DNA of 64,000 bases from Ailurus styani (Eukaryota > Chordata > Mammalia > Carnivora > Ailuridae). The stretch is from positions 2,540,236 to 2,604,235 of the forward strand of contig LNAC01000019.1 of the NCBI GenBank assembly GCA_002007465.1. The letters are read 5' to 3'. Positions 24,648 through 36,343 of this stretch are shown here, piece by piece (within the stretch, counting starts at the first letter, position 1; each line of letters opens with the position of its first letter). Made by a program: the position numbers and the translations under genes. The notes below the pieces were generated by a model. That model was not told the origin of the DNA and did no database searches. It saw only the letters and a program-made list of their open reading frames with translations.

Positions 24648-25984
24648 TGGGGTGGCCTTTACCTCCCTGGCTTGTTCTGGCCTCCTGCCCAACACCTGGA
24701 TGAGACAGGGGGCTGTCAGTGCTGAGATGGCTGTGTTCCACTACGAACCTCCCAGGGACTGAACATCTTGACTCTCCTCTCACATGTACAACGTCACAAG
24801 AACACAAGTTCCTCCCAGAGAGCAGAGTGTACTTGTCAGCGGGAAATGTTCCCTTACAATTTATCAGAAAATGAGACAGTGGCTGTAACATTGTAAAAAG
24901 GGGACAGGGGAAACTGTTCACTTCTGCCAGGTTTCCTAATATGTTACTTAAAGTACATGCTCTGATTTTCATTAACTCTCTTTATGTAAGCAGAGTTTAG
25001 AATTCTTTCTCTGCAGACAATGCTTATGGTGCCCACAGCTTTGGAAAACTTTGACCTCTTCAATTGTTCATGTGGCTTGCTTGCCAGCCTGTTGGCTGAG
25101 ATCAAGTGTAGTATTAGTTCTTATCAATTTAGTATCTGAAGGTAATATATTAAATGCATTTTTGGAGCAGGGAGACGGACTAGGAGCTTCCTCTATCCAC
25201 TGCATGCACTGACCTGGTATTGCAGTAGCAGGAACCATGTGCCCTCTTGGGGGCATTACCCAGGTGTCTAAAGTCAGCTTGAGCTGGGGTGGGGGGTGGG
25301 GTGGCAGGTGTTCAACTGAGACTGTGTCTGCTGATGCTTCTGCCTTTGAGTGTCTGGGTGGGTGGCTTGTGCCTGGCCTCCCAGAGGTGAAGGCTTATCC
25401 CCATCAGTGACAGGGAGCTCTGCGCATCTTGAGGTGGTTGCTGGAGTCCCTTACTGTGTGCCGGGCTGTGTGCCTTCGCTATGCAGGCGCGAGTAGAGTC
25501 AGCAAAAGACGGTCCAGATGGCAGTGGGCGAATGTGTGGGAGGCACTGTTGGTCTTCTTACACACCAGGAACATGAATGCAAGTGTAATCGTGCCAATGG
25601 AGAAAACAAAAATTGTTCATGTGGATTGTGAAAGCGAGAGAAATTTGCCAATAGACCTTGCCAAAATGAGTATTCAGTTATTTCCTCCGCTGCCCGCATC
25701 CTGGCATGATCCTGGAAGGGGAATGAGGCCCGCTCTCTGTGTTCACGAGGCACATTCTCCAAATGAGCATATTTTCTGAAAATGGGTTTCCATGGATAAG
25801 CTAGTTACTCTGATCTTCGTAATGACCAATGGCTAAAATACATTGGCAGAGGAAGGAAAAATCACGTGGATATAAATATGGAGATAACTACACATCAAAT
25901 TTTATGTAGTATTCATTAATTTTAAGAAAGCAAAACACTCATTTGGTCTGTATTAAGGTCTTATCTTTTAGAATATCCACTAGC

Positions 25985-26185
25985 AGGGCACCTGGGTGGC
26001 TCAGTGGGTTAAAGTCTCTGCCTTCGGCTCAGGTCATGATCTCAGGGTCCTGGGATCGAGCCCCACATTGGGCTCTCTGCTCAGCAGGGAGCCTGCTTCC
26101 TCCTCTCTCTCTGCCTGCCTCTCTGCCTATTTGTGATCTTTCTCTCTGTGTCAAATAAATAAATAAATATTAAAAAATAAAATAA
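25985..26185 (+). mobile_element. CAN-SINE, younger type
   Basis: Plus-oriented copy with the TGGGTTAAAGTCTCTGCC head and a clean AAATAAATAAATAAATATT tail. Perfect 15-bp duplication AGAATATCCACTAGC at 25970-25984 and 26186-26200. Confidence 0.97.
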
Positions 26186-26200
26186 AGAATATCCACTAGC

Positions 26201-28070
26201 TTAAGGTACCTTACTCTATTTCAGTTGACCTTGTCTTTCAGAAAACTACCTCGATGAAGAAAGGAAAGAACAGGAATGGGAGAGGAAATACCCTCCTAAC
26301 ATAAATGTCATAAACCCCCGAGCTGGCACCACGTGTCGGATCAGAGCTTCCGTTTTGCTTTGACTCTTTCCTCTGCCCATTCTTGGTTATGTGACTTTGG
26401 ACCAGTTCCTTAACTGGTGGTGCCAGCAGAAGCAGTGACTGAAGAAGATGCTGGGGAGGGGGGAGGCACCGGAAGTAAAAGTGCGAAGTCAGGGCCTGGA
26501 ATAGAGCTTCACTTAGCACATGTGTGTAGGATGAATGAGGGGACAAGCAGTGCCAAGCGTCTAAGTCTGGAGTGAGGACAGGGCTCCGCGGAGGCTGACC
26601 GACGGAAGGTTATGTGGTGGTGGTGGGGGGACCGGGCGGTGCTGAGGCAAGGCCTGGGGACTTGAAAGCAGAACAAGATGGGAGGTGCTCCTATTAAAAA
26701 TTCAGGGCAAAAAGGCTGAATCCTTCTCTGCCTTTATACAGATGATCCGCGTGTGGTATGTCCCAAGCGTGTAAAGATCCTTCCCCACACTCACTACTCA
26801 TTCGTATCGTACACCAACCAACAACAGCGTTCCTGTGGGCAGCAGAGAGGCCTGTATTTAAAAATGCATATTACTTGGCTTTTTTTTTTTACTATAAATC
26901 TAATTTTTAAGATAAAATTTTGGGATATTACTTTTAGAAAGGTAAAGAGAATCAAGTTTCAGCCGGATTGCATCTATTGTAAAGTTACTTCCTCTCGGTC
27001 TAGTAAGTGGTCATCAAGGGACAAAGCTTGAGTTCTGTGTGAGTTTTCCAGGTGTATTTTGATGTTGTTATCCAGCAGATTATGTTGAAAGGAGCAGGAG
27101 AAGAAGCAATCACAAGGGGGAGAAGAGAGGAAGAAAAGATTTTCCCCCAGATAGCTGGGATTTGCTGAGCGTGACAAGAAACACATTACCATTTCCTTGA
27201 AATGAACACTGGAAAGGGACCCAGAGTTTTACTTTAAAATGTGATTCTTTCTTAAAATACGAAATAATGAGATTATTTGCCAGATTCTATAGGGTCAGTA
27301 TTAAGTTACTACCATAACCAGGTCTGAGAAGAAACCCAAGGATCTGGAATGAGAAAGTGGAAAGCAAAGAAGGAGTCATGGTGTTTTGACTTTGGGTTAA
27401 AGAAAGGGAACATCCATAATTAAGGTGTGATTCAGGGAGGTGAGGCGTCAGAAGGCCACCAGCTAGAGAACTTGCTTCTCTGTAGAGCAGGAACTTGGCA
27501 GGAGCCAATGGTGACGTGGGCACACCGTCTTATCTCCCCCAGAGAAAGCCTCGGGCTCTGAGCTTAGTTGTATTGGCAAGGATGAATCAGGAAGTTTATG
27601 AGTTTATCAGGAAGCTTATAAGTCCAGTGGCTGGACTGTTTCTGCACCTATTTGGAAGATAAACAACCCCAAAGCTCTCCACTTTAGCTTACTCTTTAAG
27701 CTAAAGAAGGGTTACTTTTCTCCAGATGGATGGGTATTGTTAAGCCAAAAATGAGAGCAGGAACACATCCAGTACAGAAAGAGATAAGACTCAGCTTGCT
27801 TAGACAACGGAAGATCCGGAGAAACTAAATCCCAGGCCAGAACATCAGTCTGAGGAGTTGGGCGGGGGGGATTCATAATTTTTGTGCAATGAGGGACTGT
27901 AAGTAACTCTCTCAGCCCATGGAATTGCCTGGGAAATGATCCTAAAACACAACACATACAGTTGTCTTGCCTTACTATCTTTAACATCTACTGGTTGGTT
28001 AACCATAGGTATGGCACAACATTAAGTAGCTTTGACAGGGATGTGTCCAAACTGAAGATAATGTTTCTGA
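26201..28070. other. Unique sequence without recognised gene
   Basis: A possible weak MIR core lies at about 26385-26420 (TTATGTGACTTTGGACCAG). No exon, RNA gene or other retroelement is recognised; the short frames on both strands have no domain signatures. Confidence 0.4.
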
Positions 28071-28077
28071 AGAGAAA

Positions 28078-28316
28078 CTGCCTGGTACAGCAGAATGAGC
28101 ATGGCTTTGCAGGCCCAAAATGGGGGTTTGAATCAGAAATCTTTATCTTTCTTCCTTTGTGATCTTCCACAAGTTACTTACCCTCTCTGGTCTCCAGTTT
28201 TTTTCATCTGGGGATAATGACATCCTGTGTTGTGTTTTGTGGTGAACATTAAATGAGATACTGCTGTGACTATCCCAGGCTCAGAAGAGATAACCTGATA
28301 AATGGTAGCTTCTAAC
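28078..28316 (+). repeat. MIR SINE
   Basis: Plus-oriented MIR. It has a tRNA-derived front (GTACAGCAGAATGAGCATGG), the core around TTTGTGATCTTCCACAAGTTACTTACCCTCT, then the ATCTGGGGATAATGACAT segment and TTAAATGAGATACTGCTGTG. Divergence fits an ancient copy. Confidence 0.8.
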
Positions 28317-28319
28317 ACT

Positions 28320-29265
28320 GCTTGTAGGAGCTTGGAACGTAATCCCAATCCCCAAATTCTCAGCTGTTCTGAAAGATTTCTTTTTTTATCTTCTTAGGTA
28401 TAGAATGGGGTCGTAGGAACAAGAGAAAGTAATGGATACTGTGTCCCTGGCTTTAGAGAATTATCTTAATATAAAAATAAAACATGGAAGGCTTGATTTA
28501 AAAATAAAGTTCAGGAATGTGTTCTCTGACATCCTTGACATTAGCTTGTTCTGCTTCAGTGTGTGCATCTCTAAAATGGGATCATTATTACAGTTATGAA
28601 TTGTTTACAATAGAAAACAACATCCTCTCAATGTCACAATATCCTTTTATTTTAAACTCTTCTCTGTTTATCTCAACCATTCAAGAACATGAAGGGTTTC
28701 AAAATATTCCACTTAAAAGACCAGGTTTTCTCCTGCTATAGAAATGTAGGACAAGGTATATTCAAGTGGTAAATCAGTGACACCCAGTGGCTGCTGCTTT
28801 TATATTTACCTTTTTTATTTTCAATTTAACTTTATCAGGCTCTCTCCCAGAACAAGTTAGGAAGATGATGAGAATACGGAAGTCATAGTTACTTTTGAAG
28901 AAGGGTTTCTCAGCAATGACCTGAGTCTTCCAGGACATGGGAACAACCTAACAGCAACACCAAAAATGGAGAGTGCTGGAAGGTAGGGAAACAGTTCTGG
29001 GAATTCCCTGCCCCATCATTTTGCATTTTATTAAAGAACATAGTCAAGTTTTCCTGTCATTGTTGGATTTTGCAAGAAACATTCCCCTCATTGAAGTGAC
29101 ATGCCAACTGCCCAGATTCAAATCTGTTGGACACAGTCGGGAACATTCCCTAGAAATTAGACTGCTGAGATTTTATTTTTTAAATAAAACCTAACTGGAG
29201 GTTTAATCCAAAGTGCCCCCCTCCCCAAGCTCCTCTGTGACACAGTAATTGTGGTGAGGTTAAAG
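28320..29265. other. Unique sequence without recognised gene
   Basis: No repeat or exon recognised. A palindromic kB-like motif is listed separately. The frames at 28517-28741 and 28973-29194 have no recognisable domain. Confidence 0.45.
28999..29008. promoter_or_regulatory. Palindromic kB-like motif
   Basis: A second exact copy of GGGAATTCCC, about 4.4 kb from the first at 24638. Function is inferred from the motif alone. Confidence 0.3.
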
Positions 29266-29269
29266 ATCC

Positions 29270-29505
29270 ACACACTCGAGGTTGAGTAGAAGCAAGCATA
29301 ATGGTACACGGCTGGGCTCACTTCCCAGCTGGGACACTCTGTTGTTGGGTCTTCGGGGGCCACTTACAACTTCATAGGGCCCTTAGATTTTTATCTGTGC
29401 AGTGGGGGTGATAACATGTAACACATAGGTTTTCGTAGGGTTTTAGTGAAATAACGTACCTAAAGTGACGGACATATGGCAGGCACTTGATAAATATCAA
29501 TCGGC
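29270..29505 (+). repeat. Probable MIR SINE
   Basis: MIR-like features in order: a GGGTCTTCGGGGGCCACTTACAACTTC core, a TTATCTGTGCAGTGGGGGTGATAAC segment, then GCAGGCACTTGATAAATATC near the end. Strongly diverged. Confidence 0.62.
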
Positions 29506-30057
29506 CTTGTCCTTTTTATCAGTCGAGGTTCTCTGTCAACCCAGGTGCAAGACAACTTATGATGAAAACCTTTCTCTGAAACTACATGAGTATTTTTTAG
29601 GTGCTCCATGATCTGCCTGACCTCTCAGGGGACAGAGAGGGTGGAAATGAACTCCTTGCCATTCTTCGTTCTTAGGGGGTAGGACTATTTTTCATACAGA
29701 ATCGATGCTGCTGAAGTACTTCAGGTTTCTTGGGTGAGCATCTCTCTTCTATCACATTAAAAAATTGTTACTAGTAACTTGCATTGTAAGATTGGTATTT
29801 TCCCTACATGAACCTTCAGGAGGTCATTACAGCACAGAGATATGGGAAGTAAGGCAGTTAGGTAGCACCATTCATAAAGGATTCCACAGAGGGCCCGTTA
29901 AAATAGAAGACTCTAGTCCTCGGTTGCTTCTCCTTTTAATTGCTTGATAAATATTTTCAAAGGATAGATTATTAAACTATGTAAATAGAAATGTAGTTGT
30001 AAGTAAAATTTACAAAAGATGATCTTTTTTCATTTTCTCTATATTAGTTAAATATGT
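29506..30057. other. Unique sequence without recognised gene
   Basis: AT-rich; no exon, RNA gene or retroelement recognised. Confidence 0.45.
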
Positions 30058-30268
30058 GGAATGGCTAAGATGCCAGGTCTTGAGTTGAGTAGACTTGAAT
30101 TTGAATCTTAGCTTTTCTACTTCCTGGTTTACTTAGAGTCTCTGAGCTTCAGTTCCATCATCTATAGAACAAGGATGATCATGCCTGCCTCGTGGCATCG
30201 TTGAGGAGTACAGGAGAGCAAATCTGGGGAACATTCAATCTCTGGCACATAGTGTGTGCTCAGTACGG
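30058..30268 (+). repeat. MIR SINE
   Basis: Plus-oriented MIR with 'CCAGGTCTTGAGTTGAGTAG', a core reading 'TTACTTAGAGTCTCTGAGCTTCAG', then CATCTATAGAACAAGGATGATCATG and CTGGCACATAGTGTGTGCTC near its end. Confidence 0.8.
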
Positions 30269-31059
30269 AAAGGGAGGATCGGGACATGCCCAGAGCAATG
30301 GTTCTGAACCGTATCAGATTCCAGCCCTCTTTACATAACAGATATTCCCTCCTTACCTTCTTAAAGTGGAATTTTAGAGCTCCTAGAAGCTACCTACCAC
30401 ATTCTTCAAATTGCAGTGTAGTGTTCTAATTGAAACAGAAAGGACACTGAGAAAGGAGAATTGGACTGATGGTGAAATAATACGCATTTCTTTCTAAGGC
30501 TCAGGCACACGTACAGCGTGGATGCTGAGCCCCTAGGCTGTCCTGCCAGTGACAGCTAGCCACGCAGAGCTGTTTAGCTGGGTGACTTTTGTGCCACAGG
30601 TAGTACTGCTCTTGGTGACTTTTTGTAATAGTGAAAAACTGTAATATTTCAAACAAGGCAAAGAATGATCTCTCCTCACTTAGGTGTTAGTTGCATAACT
30701 AGAAATTTTATGTGTTTATAGAAATTAAATATGTGGTTTCTATTTAAACCAAGGTTTTAAGCTCAGAAAACAGGTTTTTTTACCTGTACAAACTTGGGAC
30801 AGAATGATTTTTCATTATGGGACTGCCTCCTTCATTACAGCATAATGATCCTTGAACTCTTTTTGGTTATTAAATGCTAATAACGCTCATGTCCCCAATT
30901 TTTGTGACAGCGTAGAAACCCCACAATTTTCCAAAATACCTCCTGGTAGGCCGTGCTACCTTCACTAAGAACCAATGGCCTAGAGGGGCGTGAATCTCAA
31001 AGCTGATTTTCTTAACGTCTTGGGCAAGCCAAAGGTTTTGTATGCCAGGCCAGGGGGAG
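30269..31059. other. Unique or unassigned sequence
   Basis: No exon recognised. The last part (30890-31059) could be internal or divergent sequence of the LTR that follows, but this could not be confirmed. Confidence 0.35.
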
Positions 31060-31245
31060 CTCAGGAAGGGGGGGAGGGAGCTCTCTGGAGGTTCTTTTAT
31101 AAGGGCACTAAACTCATTCGTGAGGGCTCCACCCTCGTGATCTGAGGAATTCCCAAAGGCCCCACCTCCTAACACTATCACTTTGGGAGTTAGGATTCTG
31201 GCATATGGATTTGGGGTGGTCTGGGGGAACACAAATACTTAGTCT
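31060..31245 (-). mobile_element. MaLR-type LTR fragment (MLT1/MST-like)
   Basis: Read on the minus strand, the LTR start is recognisable: a GTGTTCCCCC-type beginning, a sequence close to CATATGCCAGAATCCTAAC, then GTGTTAGGAGGTGGGGCCTT, CGAGGGTGGAGCCCTCACGA and TGCCCTTATAAAAGAACC. This is the 5' part of an ancient ERVL-MaLR LTR. It is partial and has no coding region. Confidence 0.78.
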
Positions 31246-32080
31246 CTAGAAAGCCCCACAGGCCAGGAGTGTGTGAGTGGGCCACGGAGCTGCCGTGGGA
31301 CAAGGGTCAAAGCGATGACCCCACAGCAGAGTGGACCCGGCCTGGCCAAGGGCAGGAGACAGTGAGGCAGAAACTCTGATGGGTCTGCAGCACATGTGCT
31401 CAGCACACTGAAGCCTGGGACAGGAGGCAGCTCCACAGAATCACAAGTGTGAAGCCTGGAGATACTATAGCTTTCCAACAGCAGATGCCGCAAGAAGCCC
31501 AGAGATGAATTCCTCACTCCCTGGTGTTTACATTCAGCCTGAGTAAATCCCTGTGCCTAATGGGCCTGTGAAGATCCAGAGAATGCTACCCAGTTCCATG
31601 GACCACCTGTGCCCTCTGTCACCATATGGTCACATAGGCCACATGCTTGCTAAGAAAACCAGAGAGGATCTAGGGTGACATTTGAGAGACTGAACTTGAC
31701 CTAAAAAGATGAAACATTGACTTAAGAGGTAGTTTTAATTATTGTGCCAGACTAAGTTGATTAAGCTCCTCACCCCCCCGCCCCATTATCCAGCAGATAG
31801 AGGTCTGTAGAGTCAGGGAAGCAGGGGGGTGGAAATCTATAATTTCTTTACATATGACTGTAGTGTGAATAAATCTGTGATCCTTCTATGCTGTTCCCGG
31901 AGTTTAGCCTCAGGACCTAGACATTATACATTTATAGTGCTGTTTCTGTGGGGGATGGCTCTGCTTACGTATCATAGTTGCTTGATTTGCAGCATTGACC
32001 CTACCTAATTCATGTTTAGGTTTAGTACTTACCTTGTAAACCAACAAAAAGAGCTCAGTGATTTCCAGAAAAGTAAAAAA
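31246..32080. other. Unique sequence without recognised gene
   Basis: No exon or retroelement recognised. A C-rich run lies near 31771-31783. Minus frame 31239-31517 has no recognisable domain. Confidence 0.4.
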
Positions 32081-32081
32081 T

Positions 32082-32162
32082 ATTCCAATTATCATTGGAA
32101 TGATATCCATTCCAGTGATCCAATGGATCCAATATCCATTGGATATTATTGGAATGGTATCC
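32082..32162. repeat. Clustered inverted repeats (imperfect palindrome)
   Basis: Several nested inverted repeats built from CCATT/AATGG-like words. ATTCCAAT/ATTGGAAT arms lie at 32082-32089 and 32094-32101. An 11-bp perfect pair lies at 32118-32128 and 32134-32144 with a 5-base loop. Outer arms 32103-32114 and 32150-32161 match almost completely. Together the last two sets form one long hairpin-capable block. Confidence 0.85.
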
Positions 32163-32214
32163 AAAAATCGTATGGAAAATATTCCAATGTATCATTCACT
32201 ATCATTCACTGTAG

Positions 32215-32328
32215 CAAAAGAAAGAAGAAAGGAAGGCAGGAAGATAGAAGGAAAGAAGGGAGGGAGGGAGGGAGGAAGGAAGGGAAAAAAAGAAAAGAAA
32301 AAGAGAAAGAAAGAAGAGAAAGAAAGAT
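32215..32328 (+). repeat. Polypurine tract (GAAA/GGAA/GGGA)n
   Basis: About 110 bases are almost entirely A and G on the plus strand, apart from rare C or T bases, and include an array of GGGA units near 32258-32275. The plus frames 32012-32389 and 32058-32399 owe their K/R/E/G-rich ends to it and are not genes. Confidence 0.95.
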
Positions 32329-33021
32329 GCCTGTGTTCTGCAGTTTTCATGAATGTTCTTGGTCAATGGCTGAGGCACAGCCCGAATAGGGAGCCATGAG
32401 GGGGATCGTGCTCATTCTAATGGGGGTGCCCCAAAGTGCCGTCACAGTTCCCTCTTCAGGAGACCCCTCTGCGCATCTGCGTGTCACAGGGAACCCTGCG
32501 GACTCCCACAGTTATAGTTAGATTCTTAGTGGGTCTGTGAAGGGTATGGGGACCCCAGAAGATACAGCAGTTCTGGGTGGGGTGAGGAACTGAGGCCAGA
32601 AGGTGGGGGAGGACCAAGATCTGAGTTAAACTGATGCCAGAACCTAGAGTTCTGTTATTAATAGTGTTTTCTTTCTCAGAGGGAGGGGCTGGCTGGGCAG
32701 TTCTTTGATTCTGGGCTGGTTTTTTGTTTTGTTTTGTTTTCCCTCTCATGCTAAATCATTTGATTTATGCTGGCTTGTGCCCTTTTTGCCTCTTCTTAGC
32801 AAGCTCTGGGGCTGATTTCCCATCATGGGCACCCTCTTCCAGGGTTACATTAGGTCCTGGAGTTGATTTTTCTCTTCAAAGTTTTTTTTTTCCATATGGT
32901 TCTTTAAAAACCACCAGAAATACAAATGTTTCAAAAATATATATGCATATTGAGATAGAAAGCCATAAATTTGAATAAAATGTAATGACTTAAAAATGTT
33001 TATTGAAACAAAGTTTTAAAG
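32329..33021. other. Unique sequence without recognised gene
   Basis: No exon or retroelement recognised. A TTTTG pentamer run lies at about 32720-32740. Confidence 0.45.
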
Positions 33022-33034
33022 AAAAAGGAGGCAA

Positions 33035-33232
33035 GGGGAGCCTGAGCGGGTTAGTCAGTTAAGTGTCTGCGTTCAGCTTAGGTCACGATCCCAGAGTCCT
33101 GGGATCGAGTCCCGCATCAGGCTCCCTGCTCTGCAGGGAGTCTGCTTCTCTCTCTCCCACTCCCCCTACCTGTTGTGTGCGCTCTCTCTCTCTCTCTCTG
33201 TGTGTGTCAAATAAATAAATAAAATTGAAAAA
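33035..33232 (+). mobile_element. CAN-SINE, older type
   Basis: Plus-oriented copy with a modified head (CTGAGCGGGTTAGTCAGTTAAG), a CT repeat patch near 33181-33199 and a 3' tail. Perfect 13-bp duplication AAAAAGGAGGCAA at 33022-33034 and 33233-33245. Confidence 0.95.
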
Positions 33233-33245
33233 AAAAAGGAGGCAA

Positions 33246-35255
33246 AAAACCCACCAAAAACCCTGAAGAAACTACATGGTCCAAATTATGTAACAATATA
33301 GTTGAATGTTGATGATGAATGTTTCTATTACTCTACAGATGCACAGACAAAACTATAATAAGAACATAAAACTTGAAAAGAACTATAACAAAATATTTAT
33401 AGGAATCTACCTCTATGTGGTGAGATTACAAGCGATTTTAACTGTTTTCCTTAACATTTTCTTCACTTTCAGAATATTCTTTAATGGGCATCTATAAGTT
33501 TTATAACAGGAAAAATTATTTTAAAACCACCAGCTATTTTTTGTTTCCTCTTTCATATCAGCTAGTATATAACTTTTTCTAAAATGACAATAGACGTGTC
33601 TGCCCTGCTATGGGCAGATGGAGGCTGGAACATAGGCAGAGGGAAGGAGGGAGAAACAATGCTTTCATAAGCAAATGATTTATGCTGTTATCTTAGACAT
33701 AAAGTACTTTACTTGAATTGCCTGAAACGTCTCACTTACAAAGGTGGGATATAAGCTGTAGTGCACTTTGGCTGGGCTGTGACAACACGCAATGTATTTT
33801 GCCTTTCTAATAACAGTCAATTTTCTTGTCAGAAATGACCTTTTACCCAGTTCAACGGCTATCAGGAGTCCACCCTTCCCTAGAAGCTAAATCCCTAGAT
33901 TTAGCTATTGGAATCTCCCCTCCCCCACACATTTGAATTTTAAAACGAGGAGCAAAGGGACAGGAAAATTGGCTGGAATTCTCTTAGGTCCTGGCAACAT
34001 CTTGTCATTCCTGCTTCCTTCCTGGGAACTGCCTTGTTAAATATCTGTGCTCAAATGAAATTCTCTTGCCTCCAAGTAAATTCCTCTTTGCTTAAGTTAA
34101 TCAGAATCAGCTTCTTTTGCTTGAAACCAAGCACCTGTGTTGGGAAGTTATTTTACAGCTGGGCTAAAGCAGCCCTGTGCTATTTCCATGGACGGCTGGG
34201 TGTGTAGCTTTGACTCTAGGCCAATTTAAGGTTAATGGGCTAGCCAGCCAGCTAACTAATGATTTATGATGCTCCGTTTATAGTCCAAAACTCCCCTGGT
34301 GAAACCCTAGGCCAGATTGTTTTTCAGTAGATTCCACCCGATGTAACCAGTTGGTCTGGCTTGGTTAATATGACTTGGGGGCATAAAAGACCCTACTGGG
34401 AACATCTGCCTGGGGGTCTTGGGAAGCCAAGGTATATAGTACAAATCTCAGTGGTTTGATCTGGAGACCAAGCACATGCTTCAGCAAATAAGAATAATCC
34501 TGGAGAGTTTTGCCTGGAAGTCTCGACTCCCGGTGCTGGCCGACTCTCTCCCTCTCTCTCTGTCTCTTCCTCTCGGTGCACCATAGCTTTTGCCTTTATT
34601 TAAGCCTTAGGAGAACATGCTCCATGAAGTCTCATGCATCTTTTAACCTAACCTAATCTGAGTAATCTTTATGGACCCCAACTGCCATAGAAGCAACTAG
34701 CAGTTACAAAATGAGATGAGCCTGGGACAAAGAGTAGGTGGAGAGAGGGGCTGGGGTGGTTAGCAGTCTTGAGTAACCGCTCTGGTGAGGGGAAACATGT
34801 GGTTTGTTCAGGACTGTGTGAAAAACTGAGGGGCACTCTAGAAAATTTTTATGAGTTACTGTAGATCAGAATGAAGTCGGGAGAAACTTTAACCTTCTTC
34901 TGAATATGATATAAAACCTCTGTGTTAGTGGAATGACGTCAAAGCCATGGCTTCATGGGAGAGCTAATAAGCATTTCAGCTGTTGTTCTTGCGTACTTCT
35001 TGCTCCTGCTTCCTCCACATAATTGCATTCTCTGGTCGCATCCTTTGTGCCTCGCTATAGTGCTGTGGTTGCTTGGTGAATTTTGAACTAAGATCTTGTA
35101 TGTTTTTTGTGAGTCAGTGAATTTTGTGTTCCAAAAATGCTCTTTATCCATTGTGATCAAGCTGAGGACTAGTTCTGGTCCACAGAGAATTACGGGATTC
35201 ACAAGACCCATGGCTCTGTGCCTCTCCTTTAGAAAGAATCCCTATGTCACTGTAA
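33246..35255. other. Unique sequence without recognised gene
   Basis: Two kilobases without a recognised repeat. 34380-34620 contains a CATAAAAGACC box and CT-rich text that superficially resembles an LTR promoter, but no LTR ends are visible. No exon is supported. Confidence 0.4.
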
Positions 35256-35273
35256 GATCACAGTTAGTGTTTT

Positions 35274-35477
35274 TTTTTTTTTTTTAAGATTTTATTTATT
35301 TATTTGACACAGAGAGAGAGATTACAAGTAGGCAGAGAGGCAGGCAGAGAGACAGGGAGAGGAGGAAGCAGGCTTCCTGCTGAGCAGAGAGCCCGATGCG
35401 GGCCTCGATCCCAGGACGCTGAGATCATGACCTGAGCCGAAAGCAGAGGCTTTAACCCACTGAGCCACCCAGGCGCC
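35274..35477 (-). mobile_element. CAN-SINE, younger type, inserted at an older SINE's target site
   Basis: Reverse-oriented full-length copy with head AGGCTTTAACCCACTGAGCC. Duplication CACAGTTAGTGTTTT at 35259-35273 and 35478-35492. It lies immediately beside the older SINE at 35493-35703, at that element's T-rich (poly-A) side, so the insertion used the older element's junction. Confidence 0.95.
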
Positions 35478-35492
35478 CACAGTTAGTGTTTT

Positions 35493-35703
35493 AAATAAAG
35501 ATTTTATTTCTTTATTTGAGAGAGAGCTAGAGTGAGTGAGCAAGAGAGAGGGAGAGAGAGAGCACAAGCGGGGTAAGGGGTAGAGGGGAGAAGCAGGCCT
35601 TCTACTGAGCAGGGAGCCCAATGTGGGGCTCAATCCTGAGACTCCGGGATCATGACCTGAGTGGAGGGCAGACACTTCACTGACTGAGCCATCCAGGTGT
35701 CCC
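35493..35703 (-). mobile_element. CAN-SINE, older type
   Basis: Reverse-oriented copy with a GA-rich body, diverged head (TGACTGAGCCATCCAGGTGT) and a duplication GATCACAGTTAGT (35256-35268) / GATCACGGTTACT (35704-35716) that now also brackets the younger SINE. This order dates it before the element at 35274. Confidence 0.92.
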
Positions 35704-35716
35704 GATCACGGTTACT

Positions 35717-36018
35717 TTTACATCATTTTTTAATCTCCCCAATTGCCTGTGAGCATCTTGCTTGCAGTGACTTGTCCTTTATCTTCCCATCCCCAACAGC
35801 ATCAAAGAAATGCCTTGCACGCAGTAGGTGCTCAATAAGCATTTGCAGAATAAGCATGTATGCATATGTATCTATATATCTGATGGCCAAACTACCAAAA
35901 GTCCTAAGAAACCTAGGTTTTTTTCTTCTACTGCAATGTCATAAATGTGAGAGTGACAAAAAGGCAGTGCAAGAAATCGGTATTAGAAAGGAACTTTAAA
36001 ATACAGCTTCTAATGTTT
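35717..36018. other. Unique sequence with an L2/MIR-like tail motif
   Basis: A segment near 35810-35850 (TGCCTTGCACGCAGTAGGTGCTCAATAAGC) resembles the end of an L2 or MIR. No gene is recognised. Confidence 0.4.
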
Positions 36019-36035
36019 GGAAAAGCTTGATTTTT

Positions 36036-36223
36036 TTTTAAAGATTTTATTTATTTATTTATTTATTTGACAGAGAGAGAGCACAAGTAGGCAGAACGGC
36101 AGCCAGAGGGAGAGGCTCTCCACCTACCAGGGAGCCCGATGCAGGACTTGATCCTAGGACCCTTGGATCATGACCCGAGCCAAAGGCATCGGCTTAACCA
36201 ACTGAGCCACCCAGGCGCCCCAA
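36036..36223 (-). mobile_element. CAN-SINE, older type
   Basis: Reverse-oriented, with an ATTT-repeat tail and head ending TTAACCAACTGAGCCACCC. Duplications GGAAAAGCTTGATTTTT (36019-36035) and GGAATAGCTTGATTTTT (36224-36240) differ by one base. Confidence 0.95.
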
Positions 36224-36343
36224 GGAATAGCTTGATTTTTGATTACGGGGGTCATCTGCTGGTTAGGAGTCCTGGTCCAGACCCGGCCTAATGTTGTTGT
36301 GATTCATCTGGCTTAGTACTTTGTGATGAGGACTAGCATTCTT

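Larger units (their letters stand above)
20991..25969. other. Long unique stretch without recognised gene
   Basis: Nearly 5 kb without a SINE or recognisable L1. 21560-21600 has an L2/MIR-like tail motif. 22200-22690 is AT-rich and contains an inverted octamer pair. 24510-24760 is GC-richer and contains the longest open frame of the window (24355-24972, minus, 205 residues, Ser/Pro-rich, no domain I recognise). 25440-25560 faintly resembles the old repeat family. No exon can be supported. Confidence 0.45.

Noticed and set aside
24355..24972. Longest open frame (205 residues, minus)
   Set aside because: Ser/Pro-rich, no domain or conserved motif, no splice context, and overlapped by other frames (24423-24695, 24249-24506) in a GC-richer patch.
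25429..25779. 116-residue frame (plus)
   Set aside because: No domain recognised; part resembles an old repeat, and an overlapping opposite-strand frame is equally long.
32012..32399. Two overlapping K/R/E-rich frames
   Set aside because: They read through the palindrome cluster and the polypurine tract; low complexity explains them.
34380..34620. LTR-like promoter (CATAAAAGACC plus CT-rich text)
   Set aside because: No LTR ends, primer-binding site or internal retroviral sequence seen; a chance resemblance is more likely.
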